From Clostridiales bacterium (GTDB lineage: Bacteria; Bacillota; Clostridia; Saccharofermentanales; Saccharofermentanaceae): a DNA stretch of 64,000 nucleotides. The position numbers and the translations under genes were made by a program. Below are positions 36,942-43,838 of the stretch, piece after piece (positions within the stretch are counted from its first letter, which is position 1; each line of letters begins with the position of its first letter). The stretch spans positions 47,410 through 111,409 of the forward strand of contig JAFXPN010000001.1 of the NCBI GenBank assembly GCA_017527865.1. Direction: 5' to 3'. The notes under the pieces are model-generated. The model made no database searches, was not told the DNA's origin, and saw only the letters and a list, made by a program, of their open reading frames with translations.

Positions 36942-37490
36942 ATGGCTGATCTGGAAAACGAGATTAAGAATGCAAAGCCTGCAAGTGAGATTCAGGCTCT
37001 CTCTCCGGTAAAGACGGAGTCTGCAGCTGAAGAGATCATGGTTCCCGCTGATACTCATGAATTTGTGGACAAGGCAGCCCAGGACCGCATCGAGGCTGAA
37101 CAGAAGGCCGCGAGAAAGGCTCAGAGGGAACAGGAAAGAAAGCAGAGAAAAATTGAGAAGAAAGCTAAGCAGGCTGCTGCTTACCAGGAGAAGGTCGAGC
37201 AGTGCCCGAGAGATTACAGGCCGGTGAAGACGGGAGTCTTCTTCTGGACCGAATTCCTGTTCGCTATTCCCGGCATTGGCCTTTTATTCATCCTTCTGTT
37301 CTCGATCTTCCCGATCAATAAGAATTTCAAGAATTATGCGCGCGCCAAGCTCTCATGGGCAGTTATCGGTCTGATCGTAGTGCTTATCTTTGCGGTGATC
37401 TCCATGTTTGTCATGGGTCAGTCGGTCACTGACTTCATCTGGCCGTTCGAGAAGTTCTTCTCGGATATGGCTGCCGCATTGGGCTTCTGA
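36942..37490 (+). CDS. Membrane protein with charged coiled-coil N-terminus, function unknown
   Basis: 182 residues with ATGGAGGAATG upstream. Residues 40-90 are rich in Lys, Glu, Gln and Arg (RIEAEQKAARKAQREQERKQ) and should form a coiled coil. Two membrane helices follow (about 106-126 and 140-160). I do not recognise a family. An extended -10 TGGTAAAAT lies at 36908-36916, so the gene may be transcribed alone; a strong terminator follows. Confidence 0.65.
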   Translation: MADLENEIKNAKPASEIQALSPVKTESAAEEIMVPADTHEFVDKAAQDRIEAEQKAARKAQREQERKQRKIEKKAKQAAAYQEKVEQCPRDYRPVKTGVFFWTEFLFAIPGIGLLFILLFSIFPINKNFKNYARAKLSWAVIGLIVVLIFAVISMFVMGQSVTDFIWPFEKFFSDMAAALGF

Positions 37491-37515
37491 TAAGCTTTAT
37501 ACAGTTTTTTATCGG

Positions 37516-37540
37516 GGGACGGCTCCTGCCGTCCCTTTTT
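37516..37540 (+). terminator. Rho-independent terminator
   Basis: 8-bp stem GGGACGGC/GCCGTCCC with loop TCCT, followed by TTTTT. Confidence 0.88.
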
Positions 37541-37573
37541 GTATTCTTTAAAAAACCGCGATGACCCCTATCT

Positions 37574-37586
37574 GTAACATTGTTAC
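37574..37586. promoter_or_regulatory. Operator-like palindrome upstream of the YhbD/ArsR genes
   Basis: Perfect inverted repeat GTAACA-T-TGTTAC, two bases before a TACAAT -10 (37589-37594). It sits in the promoter spacer, as MerR- and ArsR-type operators often do. Confidence 0.5.
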
Positions 37587-37629
37587 TCTACAATTGTCTT
37601 ATCAGGATGAAAGTGAGGCAGTATCGCTT

Positions 37630-38256
37630 ATGGAAGAACAGCTGATCTCTAAACAGGAACTTCTTAAGGTAACGCACATATCTTACGGAACTCTCTACAG
37701 ATGGAAGAGACTCGGGCTTATCCCGGAATCGTGGTTTATCCATAAAGCGACCGAGATAGGACAGGCTACATATCTGCCCCGCGAAAAGGTTATCAGCAGG
37801 ATCGAGAGGATAAAGGAGCTTAAGAGCGAGCTCACCGTTGAACAGATGCAGGAACTTTTCTCTGCGAACGTCAAGAGCTTTAAGATCCCTCTTAAGGATT
37901 TCTCGGAACTCAATATCGTATCGAAGCTTGCCGTAACGGCATTTACAAGTGTTTTCCCCGCTAAGGAGAAGCTTGATTTCAACGATGTGTTCTCAGTATA
38001 TGTTGTGGATCATCTTATGAAACTTCAGGGATTCTATCTTGAGGATGCGAAGCAGGTATTACGGCTTCTTTGCAAATATCTGTCGCGTGAGACTTCCAAG
38101 GATTATCAGCTTCTGCTCCTTCGTAAGCTCGGTGTCCCCATGACTGTTCTCGTAAAGGGTGATGAGGAGATCCTTCTCGAAGACAATACCGAGATAATAG
38201 CGTGCGCCAATCTCGTCGAATTCGAGTCCGCGCTTAAGAACAGGCTTATCGCATAA
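37630..38256 (+). CDS. YhbD-like MerR-fold protein (DUF4004)
   Basis: 208 residues from ATG 37630; the frame is open from 37561, but that start lies before the predicted promoter. The N-terminal part is a MerR-type winged helix (LISKQELLKVTHISYGTLYRWKRLGLIPESWF), followed by a helical domain without a recognisable ligand motif. It resembles Bacillus YhbD, of unknown function. Its stop overlaps the ArsR gene by one base, so the two regulators are made together. Confidence 0.7.
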   Translation: MEEQLISKQELLKVTHISYGTLYRWKRLGLIPESWFIHKATEIGQATYLPREKVISRIERIKELKSELTVEQMQELFSANVKSFKIPLKDFSELNIVSKLAVTAFTSVFPAKEKLDFNDVFSVYVVDHLMKLQGFYLEDAKQVLRLLCKYLSRETSKDYQLLLLRKLGVPMTVLVKGDEEILLEDNTEIIACANLVEFESALKNRLIA

Positions 38257-38672
38257 TGGCTGTCAAGACTTCGGACCTCATGAACCGCCTCACGGTCCTT
38301 GCGGAACCGATGCGGCTTGAGATACTGATGATGATCAGTGATAAAGGTTCTTGCTGTGCTTCGGATATCCTGCCGCATTTTGATATCACACAGCCTACTT
38401 TGTCCCATCACATGAATGTTCTCGCCGAGAATTCTATCGTTAATGTTCAAAAGCAGGGCCGTTTCATGCGTTATTCAATCAATAAGACTGCCGTAGGCGA
38501 ACTTAAGGATATCCTGGATCATCTGTGTGAGGACCATGATGACTCTTCTTCGCCCGTTACGGCGGCGCCCGTTCCCGTTAAGGCGAAGGCCGGTCAGCAA
38601 GGCAAGACTTCCAAGAAAAAAGACAAGGATAAAGATAAGAAGAAGAAAAAAGACAAGAAAAAGAAGAAGTGA
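38256..38672 (+). CDS. ArsR-family regulator with a polylysine tail
   Basis: 138 residues. Residues 1-90 are a winged helix of the ArsR type (MNRLTVLAEPMRLEILMMISD, CASDILPHFDITQPTLSHHMNVL, KQGRFMRYSI). Cysteines 29-30 and the C-terminal acidic CEDHDD could bind metal, though the classical ELCVCDL site is missing. From about residue 115 the chain is almost only Lys and Asp and ends in KKKDKKKKK. Such a tail would add non-specific DNA or polyanion affinity. It is encoded directly behind the YhbD-like gene. Confidence 0.85.
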   Translation: MAVKTSDLMNRLTVLAEPMRLEILMMISDKGSCCASDILPHFDITQPTLSHHMNVLAENSIVNVQKQGRFMRYSINKTAVGELKDILDHLCEDHDDSSSPVTAAPVPVKAKAGQQGKTSKKKDKDKDKKKKKDKKKKK

Positions 38673-38674
38673 AG

Positions 38675-38699
38675 ATGCCGCCGTCTGTGCGGCATTTTT
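38675..38699 (+). terminator. Rho-independent terminator
   Basis: 7-bp stem ATGCCGC/GCGGCAT, loop CGTCTGT, followed by TTTT. Confidence 0.75.
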
Positions 38700-38730
38700 G
38701 AATTATTCGCATAATTTTAACTTTTATCTA

Positions 38731-38759
38731 TTCAAAAAACTGTGCGATTAAACTAAAAT
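38731..38759 (+). promoter_or_regulatory. Predicted promoter of the small P-loop gene
   Basis: TTCAAA (38731-38736), 17-base spacer, TAAAAT (38754-38759). Confidence 0.45.
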
Positions 38760-38808
38760 ATATTTATCCTCAAGGAGGATAATAGCAACATATCAAGGAG
38801 AATGCATT

Positions 38809-39216
38809 ATGATCAAGATTATTGCGGGTGAGAAGGGGACAGGTAAGACAGCCAAGCTTGTTGATGAGATCAACACAGAAGCAAGGAAAGATAATAATAT
38901 CGTCTGTATCGAGAGAGGTAACAGATTAGACCAGCTCCTTAAGCCCAATGTACGACTTGTAAATATGAAGGAATATCCGGTTGACGGATTTGATCAGCTT
39001 CTTGCCTTTATCGGCGGCATATGCTCAAAGGATTATGATCTTACTCACATCTATATCGACAGCATCTTTAAAGTAGCTAATGACAGCAGCATGGAAGCTC
39101 TTGAGATATTCATAAAGAAACTCGATGTATTCCTCAAGGACACACCCGTTACCGCTATGATCATCTTGAGCGGCAAGGAATCCGATCTCCCCGAGGATAT
39201 CAAGGCTTACATATAA
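38809..39216 (+). CDS. Small P-loop protein of unknown function
   Basis: 135 residues with TCAAGGAG upstream. Walker A GEKGTGKT begins at residue 7; the LTHIYIDSIFK stretch may be Walker B. The chain is too short for a full AAA+ or ABC module. I know no function for it. It stands alone between its own promoter and a strong terminator, so it may act without an operon partner. Confidence 0.7.
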   Translation: MIKIIAGEKGTGKTAKLVDEINTEARKDNNIVCIERGNRLDQLLKPNVRLVNMKEYPVDGFDQLLAFIGGICSKDYDLTHIYIDSIFKVANDSSMEALEIFIKKLDVFLKDTPVTAMIILSGKESDLPEDIKAYI

Positions 39217-39242
39217 TACCGGTCATAACCTGTAATTTCGCG

Positions 39243-39290
39243 GGCTGCGGAGTATTCTGATCTCAGATCGGATCTCCGCAGTCTTTTTTT
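39243..39290 (+). terminator. Rho-independent terminator
   Basis: 10-bp stem GGCTGCGGAG/CTCCGCAGTC (one G-U) with a 21-base loop, followed by seven T. Confidence 0.8.
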
Positions 39291-39339
39291 ATTAATATTA
39301 ATTAACAAACCGTTTAATCATTCCGATTATGCAAATGTG

Positions 39340-39345
39340 TATAAT
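39340..39345 (+). promoter_or_regulatory. -10 element of the diguanylate cyclase gene
   Basis: TATAAT 35 bases before the ATG at 39380; no clear -35. Confidence 0.35.
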
Positions 39346-39379
39346 TATAATCAAATATTCTTAACATCGGGAGGACACT

Positions 39380-41431
39380 ATGTATTATGCCGCGATCGAC
39401 CTCATAGCCATCCTGGTGTTGATCATAGAGAATCAGGACATATTATTCGGTCGCAGTAAAACATATAATATCAAGCCTTGGCAGGTATACAGGCAGTTTC
39501 TTTTCTCTGTCCTCATTTATTATGTTGTCGACGTTCTGTGGGGTGCTATCGAATACTATAAGATGCCGAGGCTCCTGTTTGCCGATACTACCGTTTACTT
39601 TATCGCTATGGCATTGAGCATAGTATTATGGACGGCAGGCGTATTCTACTACCTTGAGGCACAAGGCAGGTTCGCCAATGCCCTGAGATGGACAGGACGC
39701 CTGGTTGCAACGGCCATCACTTCCATGACGGTCGTAAACATATTCGTGCCCGTCCTGTTTACTGTTGACAGTGACAGCGTATACCATGCACTGCCGTTGA
39801 GGAGCATGCTTCTCGTAGCTCAGATCTTAGTACTGCTTCTTGTATCAGTCTACAGCTTTACGGCATATATCAGGGTCCGCGACCGCGGTGATGCGAATAA
39901 ACACCGGTACCGTACGATCGGACTGTTCGGTGTTATCGTATCGTTGTTTCTTTTCATGCAGCTGTGGTTCCCGTATCTTCCTCTTTATGCCATCGGATAC
40001 ATGCTGGGCACCTGTCTTGTAAGGACATTCGTTATCAATGACGAGAAGGAGAGATATAAGCTCGAACTTAATGAGAGCTTAGAAGTTATGGAACTAACGA
40101 AGACCATATCTTCTCTGCTCGATAACATGCCGGCCATGACATTCACCAAAGAGCCGGAAACGAGCATGTACCTTGCGTGCAATCAGAGCTTTGCCGAGTA
40201 TGCAGGCAAGAAAAGACCGGAAGAGGTTGTAGGCATGACTGACAAGGAGCTTTTCGATGAAGAATTGGCAAAGAGATTTGCCCAGGACGACCGTGTGGCT
40301 ATGTCGATGGACGAACCGTATATCTTTATCGAGGATGTTGCCGATGCAAATGGGAATCCAAGACAGTTTCAGACTGCAAAGCTTAAGTACACCGATACAT
40401 TCGGAAGACTCTGCGTACTCTGTATGGCTCATGAGACAACTGATATTGCACAGGTGAGGCGTGAGTTCGCATCGACTAAGGAAGAATATGAGAAGGCGAA
40501 GGTCAATGCCGTTATCTACAGCCACATATCCCAGGCTCTTGCTTACGGTTACGATGAGCTGTTCTATGTATATCTCGATACCGAGGATTATATAAACTTC
40601 GGAGTCGATGATAAAGGACAGCTGGTTGAGAAACGCCGCGGTCCGAAGTTCTTTGATTCGTGCCAGGTGGAGGTCAATACATTAGTCTGTGAGGAGGACA
40701 GGGACAAGTTCCGTAAGGCGATGGTCCGTGATACGCTTCTCGCTGAGATCGACCGTAAAAAGTCATTTGACATGACATACCGCGTGCCCAAGGACGGCGA
40801 ATCGTTCTGGGTCAGGATGAGGGCGTCCCGAATGCTGGATAATCATGATGTCTTAGTTATAGGCGTCGATGATGTTAATGAAGAAATGAAGATTCGCCGC
40901 GCGCAGGATCTTCTCAGGGAGGCAGACCTGACACGCCGTCTGTCGATTGCTGAACGTGAGGCAAACAGGGATGCATTGACCGGGGTTAAGACCAAGCGGG
41001 CCTATCTCGAATTCGAGACACGTCTTGAGAATACGATCAAAGAGGGGCAGGATGTAAGCTTCGCGATCAGCATACTCGATATCAATGATCTTAAGCAGGT
41101 TAACGATACCTTTGGACATCAGGCGGGAGACCAGTATATCAAGGATGCCTGTCAGCTCGTCTGCACGACGTTCAAGCACAGTCCGGTATTCCGTGTCGGA
41201 GGAGACGAGTTCTGTGTCATCTCGAGGGGGGAAGACTACGAGCACATCGATGAACTCGTGCACAGCATAAAAGAGCACAACAGACAGGCTTTGCTCGACG
41301 GCGGCGTAGTTATAGCTTGCGGCATGGCAAGATACAACGGCGAGGATTCAATATCGGCCGTATATGAGAAAGCCGATAATGAGATGTACGATAACAAGAT
41401 CAGTCTGAAAGAGGGGCGTGAAGTCAGATGA
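39380..41431 (+). CDS. Membrane-bound PAS-GGDEF protein, predicted diguanylate cyclase
   Basis: 683 residues. About six membrane helices occupy the first 225 residues; a PAS-like sensor (LLDNMPAMTFTKEPETSMYLACNQSFAEYAG) and a second PAS-like part follow. The C-terminal catalytic domain contains RDALTGVKTKRAYLEFE, ILDINDLKQVNDTFGHQAGD and the intact GGDEF active site. The inhibitory I-site (RxxD) before GGDEF is missing, where FKHSPVFRV stands instead. It should make c-di-GMP without product inhibition. It is transcribed alone; its ribosome binding site is GGGAGG. Confidence 0.88.
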   Translation: MYYAAIDLIAILVLIIENQDILFGRSKTYNIKPWQVYRQFLFSVLIYYVVDVLWGAIEYYKMPRLLFADTTVYFIAMALSIVLWTAGVFYYLEAQGRFANALRWTGRLVATAITSMTVVNIFVPVLFTVDSDSVYHALPLRSMLLVAQILVLLLVSVYSFTAYIRVRDRGDANKHRYRTIGLFGVIVSLFLFMQLWFPYLPLYAIGYMLGTCLVRTFVINDEKERYKLELNESLEVMELTKTISSLLDNMPAMTFTKEPETSMYLACNQSFAEYAGKKRPEEVVGMTDKELFDEELAKRFAQDDRVAMSMDEPYIFIEDVADANGNPRQFQTAKLKYTDTFGRLCVLCMAHETTDIAQVRREFASTKEEYEKAKVNAVIYSHISQALAYGYDELFYVYLDTEDYINFGVDDKGQLVEKRRGPKFFDSCQVEVNTLVCEEDRDKFRKAMVRDTLLAEIDRKKSFDMTYRVPKDGESFWVRMRASRMLDNHDVLVIGVDDVNEEMKIRRAQDLLREADLTRRLSIAEREANRDALTGVKTKRAYLEFETRLENTIKEGQDVSFAISILDINDLKQVNDTFGHQAGDQYIKDACQLVCTTFKHSPVFRVGGDEFCVISRGEDYEHIDELVHSIKEHNRQALLDGGVVIACGMARYNGEDSISAVYEKADNEMYDNKISLKEGREVR

Positions 41432-41443
41432 CGGTTATCTGAT

Positions 41444-41472
41444 TTGCCATAATGCTCCTCATGTGTTAAGAT
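41444..41472 (+). promoter_or_regulatory. Promoter of the rimP-nusA-infB operon
   Basis: TTGCCA (41444-41449), 17-base spacer, TAAGAT (41467-41472) with the TGT extension in front. Transcription would start near 41479. Confidence 0.6.
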
Positions 41473-41501
41473 GAGCGGGTCACAGATTACTTTTACGAGT
41501 A

Positions 41502-41526
41502 AACGGGCTTCTTGAAGCTCGTTTTT
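41502..41526 (+). terminator. Terminator hairpin in the rimP leader (possible attenuator)
   Basis: 9-bp stem AACGGGCTT/AAGCTCGTT (one G-T pair), loop CTTG, followed by TTTTT. It lies downstream of the operon promoter and upstream of rimP. A second small hairpin TTACT/AGTAA precedes it. Confidence 0.65.
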
Positions 41527-41572
41527 CTTTTATATCCGCTTTCATGGAAAGCAAGGCTTTAAGGAGACGTGA

Positions 41573-42040
41573 ATGGCAAAAAGATCGAAGATCGCGCAGG
41601 AGGCATTCGACATAGCGGAACCCGAAGCGCGGAAACTGGGATTTGACCTCGTCGATGCAGAGTATAAGAAGGAAGGTCAGCAGATGTTCCTCAGACTCTT
41701 TATTGACAAAAAAGGCGGCATCTCGATCGATGACTGCGAGACTTTCAGCAAGCTCATAGATCCGATCCTTGATGAGAGACTTCATCATGATGCCGATGTC
41801 TTTGAGGTAAGCTCTCCGGGACTTACAAGACCTTTGACCGGTATATCCGACTATATCAGATATGAAGGGGAGAAGGTGGATGTAAAGCTCTTTGCGGCGG
41901 ATGCCTCAGGAGATAAGAGCTTTACTGCAGTGATCGCGGGAACCGAAGACGAGGAAGTGCTTTTCGCGAAAGAGGACGGAACAGAGATCCGGACCGCATT
42001 GAAAGACATAAGCAAAGCCGTGAGGCATATCGATTTTTAA
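41573..42040 (+). CDS. rimP: Ribosome maturation factor RimP
   Basis: 155 residues with AGGAGACG upstream. The N-terminal domain (EPEARKLGFDLVDAEYKKEG, FLRLFIDKKGGISIDDCE) and the DADVFEVSSPGLTRPL motif are typical. RimP helps assemble the 30S subunit at an early stage. It heads the conserved operon with nusA, the L7Ae-like gene, infB and rbfA. Confidence 0.93.
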   Translation: MAKRSKIAQEAFDIAEPEARKLGFDLVDAEYKKEGQQMFLRLFIDKKGGISIDDCETFSKLIDPILDERLHHDADVFEVSSPGLTRPLTGISDYIRYEGEKVDVKLFAADASGDKSFTAVIAGTEDEEVLFAKEDGTEIRTALKDISKAVRHIDF

Positions 42041-42068
42041 CGGATAATAATTTTAGGAGGTAACATAA

Positions 42069-43229
42069 ATGGCAAAGAAAAAGGAAGTTCAGGAGGAGCC
42101 CCGCGATAATGTCCTCGACGCTATCAGGATGCTTGCCAAGGAGAGAGGTATCGACGAGGAAGAACTCATCAAGGCCATAGAGGAAGGCATTGTCACGGCT
42201 TACAAGCGCGAATTCTCCCGTAACGGACTCATCGAGAGTGTCGGGGCGGAGATCAACCGCGAGTCGGGCGAGATATATGTATACCAGTTAAAGGAAGTAG
42301 TCGACGAGGTCGAAGATCCTACAAATGAAGTATCCCTGGAGGAGGCCCGTGAGGCTGATCCCGAAGTCGAATTAGGCGACTCGCTCGAGTACGGACTCGA
42401 TGTAAAGGATCTCGGAAGGCTTGCCGCGACTGCCGCAAAGAGCGCAATATCCCAGAAGGTCAGAAATGCGGAGTACGACAGGATCAACAATGAATTCTCG
42501 AAGAGATTGGGCGAGCTTGCTTCGGGAACGATCATCAGAAAGGATATCCGCAACGTCGTATATGTCGATATCGACCACGCAGAAGCGGTTCTTCCCAAGA
42601 AGGAGCAGATGAGAGGCGAGGAGTACGAGTCCGGCAGGACCATGAAGTTCCTGGTCCTTAGAGTAGAGAATCATAATGACCGTCCTTCGATCACCATATC
42701 GAGGACCGCTCCGGAACTGGTCGAGAAGCTCTTTGAACTCGAGATACCCGAAGTTAAGTCAGGTGAGGTTATCATCAAGGGCGTCACGAGGGAGCCGGGA
42801 TCAAGATCCAAGGTTGCCGTTACCTCGAGGGCGGAGAATATCGATGCCAAGGGTTCCTGCGTCGGACCGAGAGGTCAGCGCGTTCAGGCCATCATGAATG
42901 AATTGGGCGGCGAGAAGATCGATATCATCGATTGGAATGCTGATCCCGCTCTGTTCATCAGCGAAGCTTTGCAGCCTGCAAAGGCGGTGAGAGTCGATAC
43001 CGAGGTCACGACGACCGAGGACGGAAGAGTGGAACGCTATGCCAAGGTTATCGTTCCCGATCAGCAGTTTAATCTTGCTATCGGAAGAGCCGGTCAGAAC
43101 GTAAGGCTTGCTGCAAGACTCACCGGATATAAGATCGATATCAAGAGAGAGTCCGATGATGCAAGTGAAGCTACAAAATCCGTGATCGATATGTTTACGG
43201 TTGCCGAAGAAGAGGACGATCAGACATAA
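42069..43229 (+). CDS. nusA: Transcription termination/antitermination protein NusA
   Basis: 386 residues: N-terminal RNA-polymerase-binding domain (EEELIKAIEEGIVTAYKREF), S1 domain (ASGTIIRKDIRNVVYVDIDHAEAVLPKKEQ), then two KH domains (VAVTSRAENIDAKGSCVGPRGQRVQ, VPDQQFNLAIGRAGQNVRLAARLTGY). It lacks the C-terminal acidic repeats of proteobacterial NusA, as usual in Bacillota. AGGAGG lies upstream. NusA controls pausing and termination and links transcription to ribosome synthesis. Confidence 0.96.
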   Translation: MAKKKEVQEEPRDNVLDAIRMLAKERGIDEEELIKAIEEGIVTAYKREFSRNGLIESVGAEINRESGEIYVYQLKEVVDEVEDPTNEVSLEEAREADPEVELGDSLEYGLDVKDLGRLAATAAKSAISQKVRNAEYDRINNEFSKRLGELASGTIIRKDIRNVVYVDIDHAEAVLPKKEQMRGEEYESGRTMKFLVLRVENHNDRPSITISRTAPELVEKLFELEIPEVKSGEVIIKGVTREPGSRSKVAVTSRAENIDAKGSCVGPRGQRVQAIMNELGGEKIDIIDWNADPALFISEALQPAKAVRVDTEVTTTEDGRVERYAKVIVPDQQFNLAIGRAGQNVRLAARLTGYKIDIKRESDDASEATKSVIDMFTVAEEEDDQT

Positions 43230-43230
43230 G

Positions 43231-43515
43231 ATGACAGCAACGCCGAGAAAACAGCCGCAGAGGATGTGCGTTTCCTGCAGGACCCGCCGTGATAAGAAGG
43301 ACCTCATACGTGTTACCTTGAAAGAAGACGGTACCCTTACCGCGGATCCTACGGGCAAGCTTCCGGGAAGAGGAGCATATCTTTGTAAAGATGAGAAATG
43401 CATCAGAACAGAGATCAAGGCACACAGGCTGTCGAAGGGATTAAAGGTATCTTATGACGAGGAAGATCTCGGAAGGCTTGTCGGGGAGATATTACAGCTT
43501 TGCGGGATGAACTGA
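43231..43515 (+). CDS. rnpM: RNase P modulator RnpM (YlxR)
   Basis: 94 residues from ATG 43231, one base after the nusA stop. The YlxR family motifs are present: RMCVSCRTRRDKKDLIRV and GRGAYLC, with CxxC and a further Cys. In Bacillus this protein binds the RNase P RNA and modulates its activity. Its end overlaps the L7Ae-like gene, in the order found in most Bacillota. Confidence 0.9.
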   Translation: MTATPRKQPQRMCVSCRTRRDKKDLIRVTLKEDGTLTADPTGKLPGRGAYLCKDEKCIRTEIKAHRLSKGLKVSYDEEDLGRLVGEILQLCGMN

Positions 43516-43838
43516 GCATATTGAGATTTCTCGGACTTGCCGCTCGTGCGGGCAAAGTCGTGTCGGGATTTGATCAGGTTACTGCATCGATAGAGAATAA
43601 TGATGCCAGGCTGCTTCTGATCTCTTCCGACATATCAAGGAATACATTGTCGAAGCTGCTCGATACAGGTTCAAAGGAAGGTATCAGGATGCCTTGTGCA
43701 TACAGCTTTTCGACTAAGTATGAATTAGGAAGGGCCATAGGAAAGCCCGACCGCACTTTGGTGGCAGTTACGGATGACGGATTTGCGCAAAAGCTTTCCG
43801 GTATGCTTGAAGAAGAATACGAGGAGGATAATCATTAA
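43500..43838 (+). CDS. ylxQ: L7Ae-family RNA-binding protein (YlxQ)
   Basis: 112 residues from TTG 43500, inside the end of rnpM; no ATG is available in frame. The fold is L7Ae/L30e-like ([43 protein letters not shown]). Bacterial members bind kink-turns in RNA. The stop overlaps the infB start by one base (TAATG). Confidence 0.85.
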   Translation: MRDELSILRFLGLAARAGKVVSGFDQVTASIENNDARLLLISSDISRNTLSKLLDTGSKEGIRMPCAYSFSTKYELGRAIGKPDRTLVAVTDDGFAQKLSGMLEEEYEEDNH

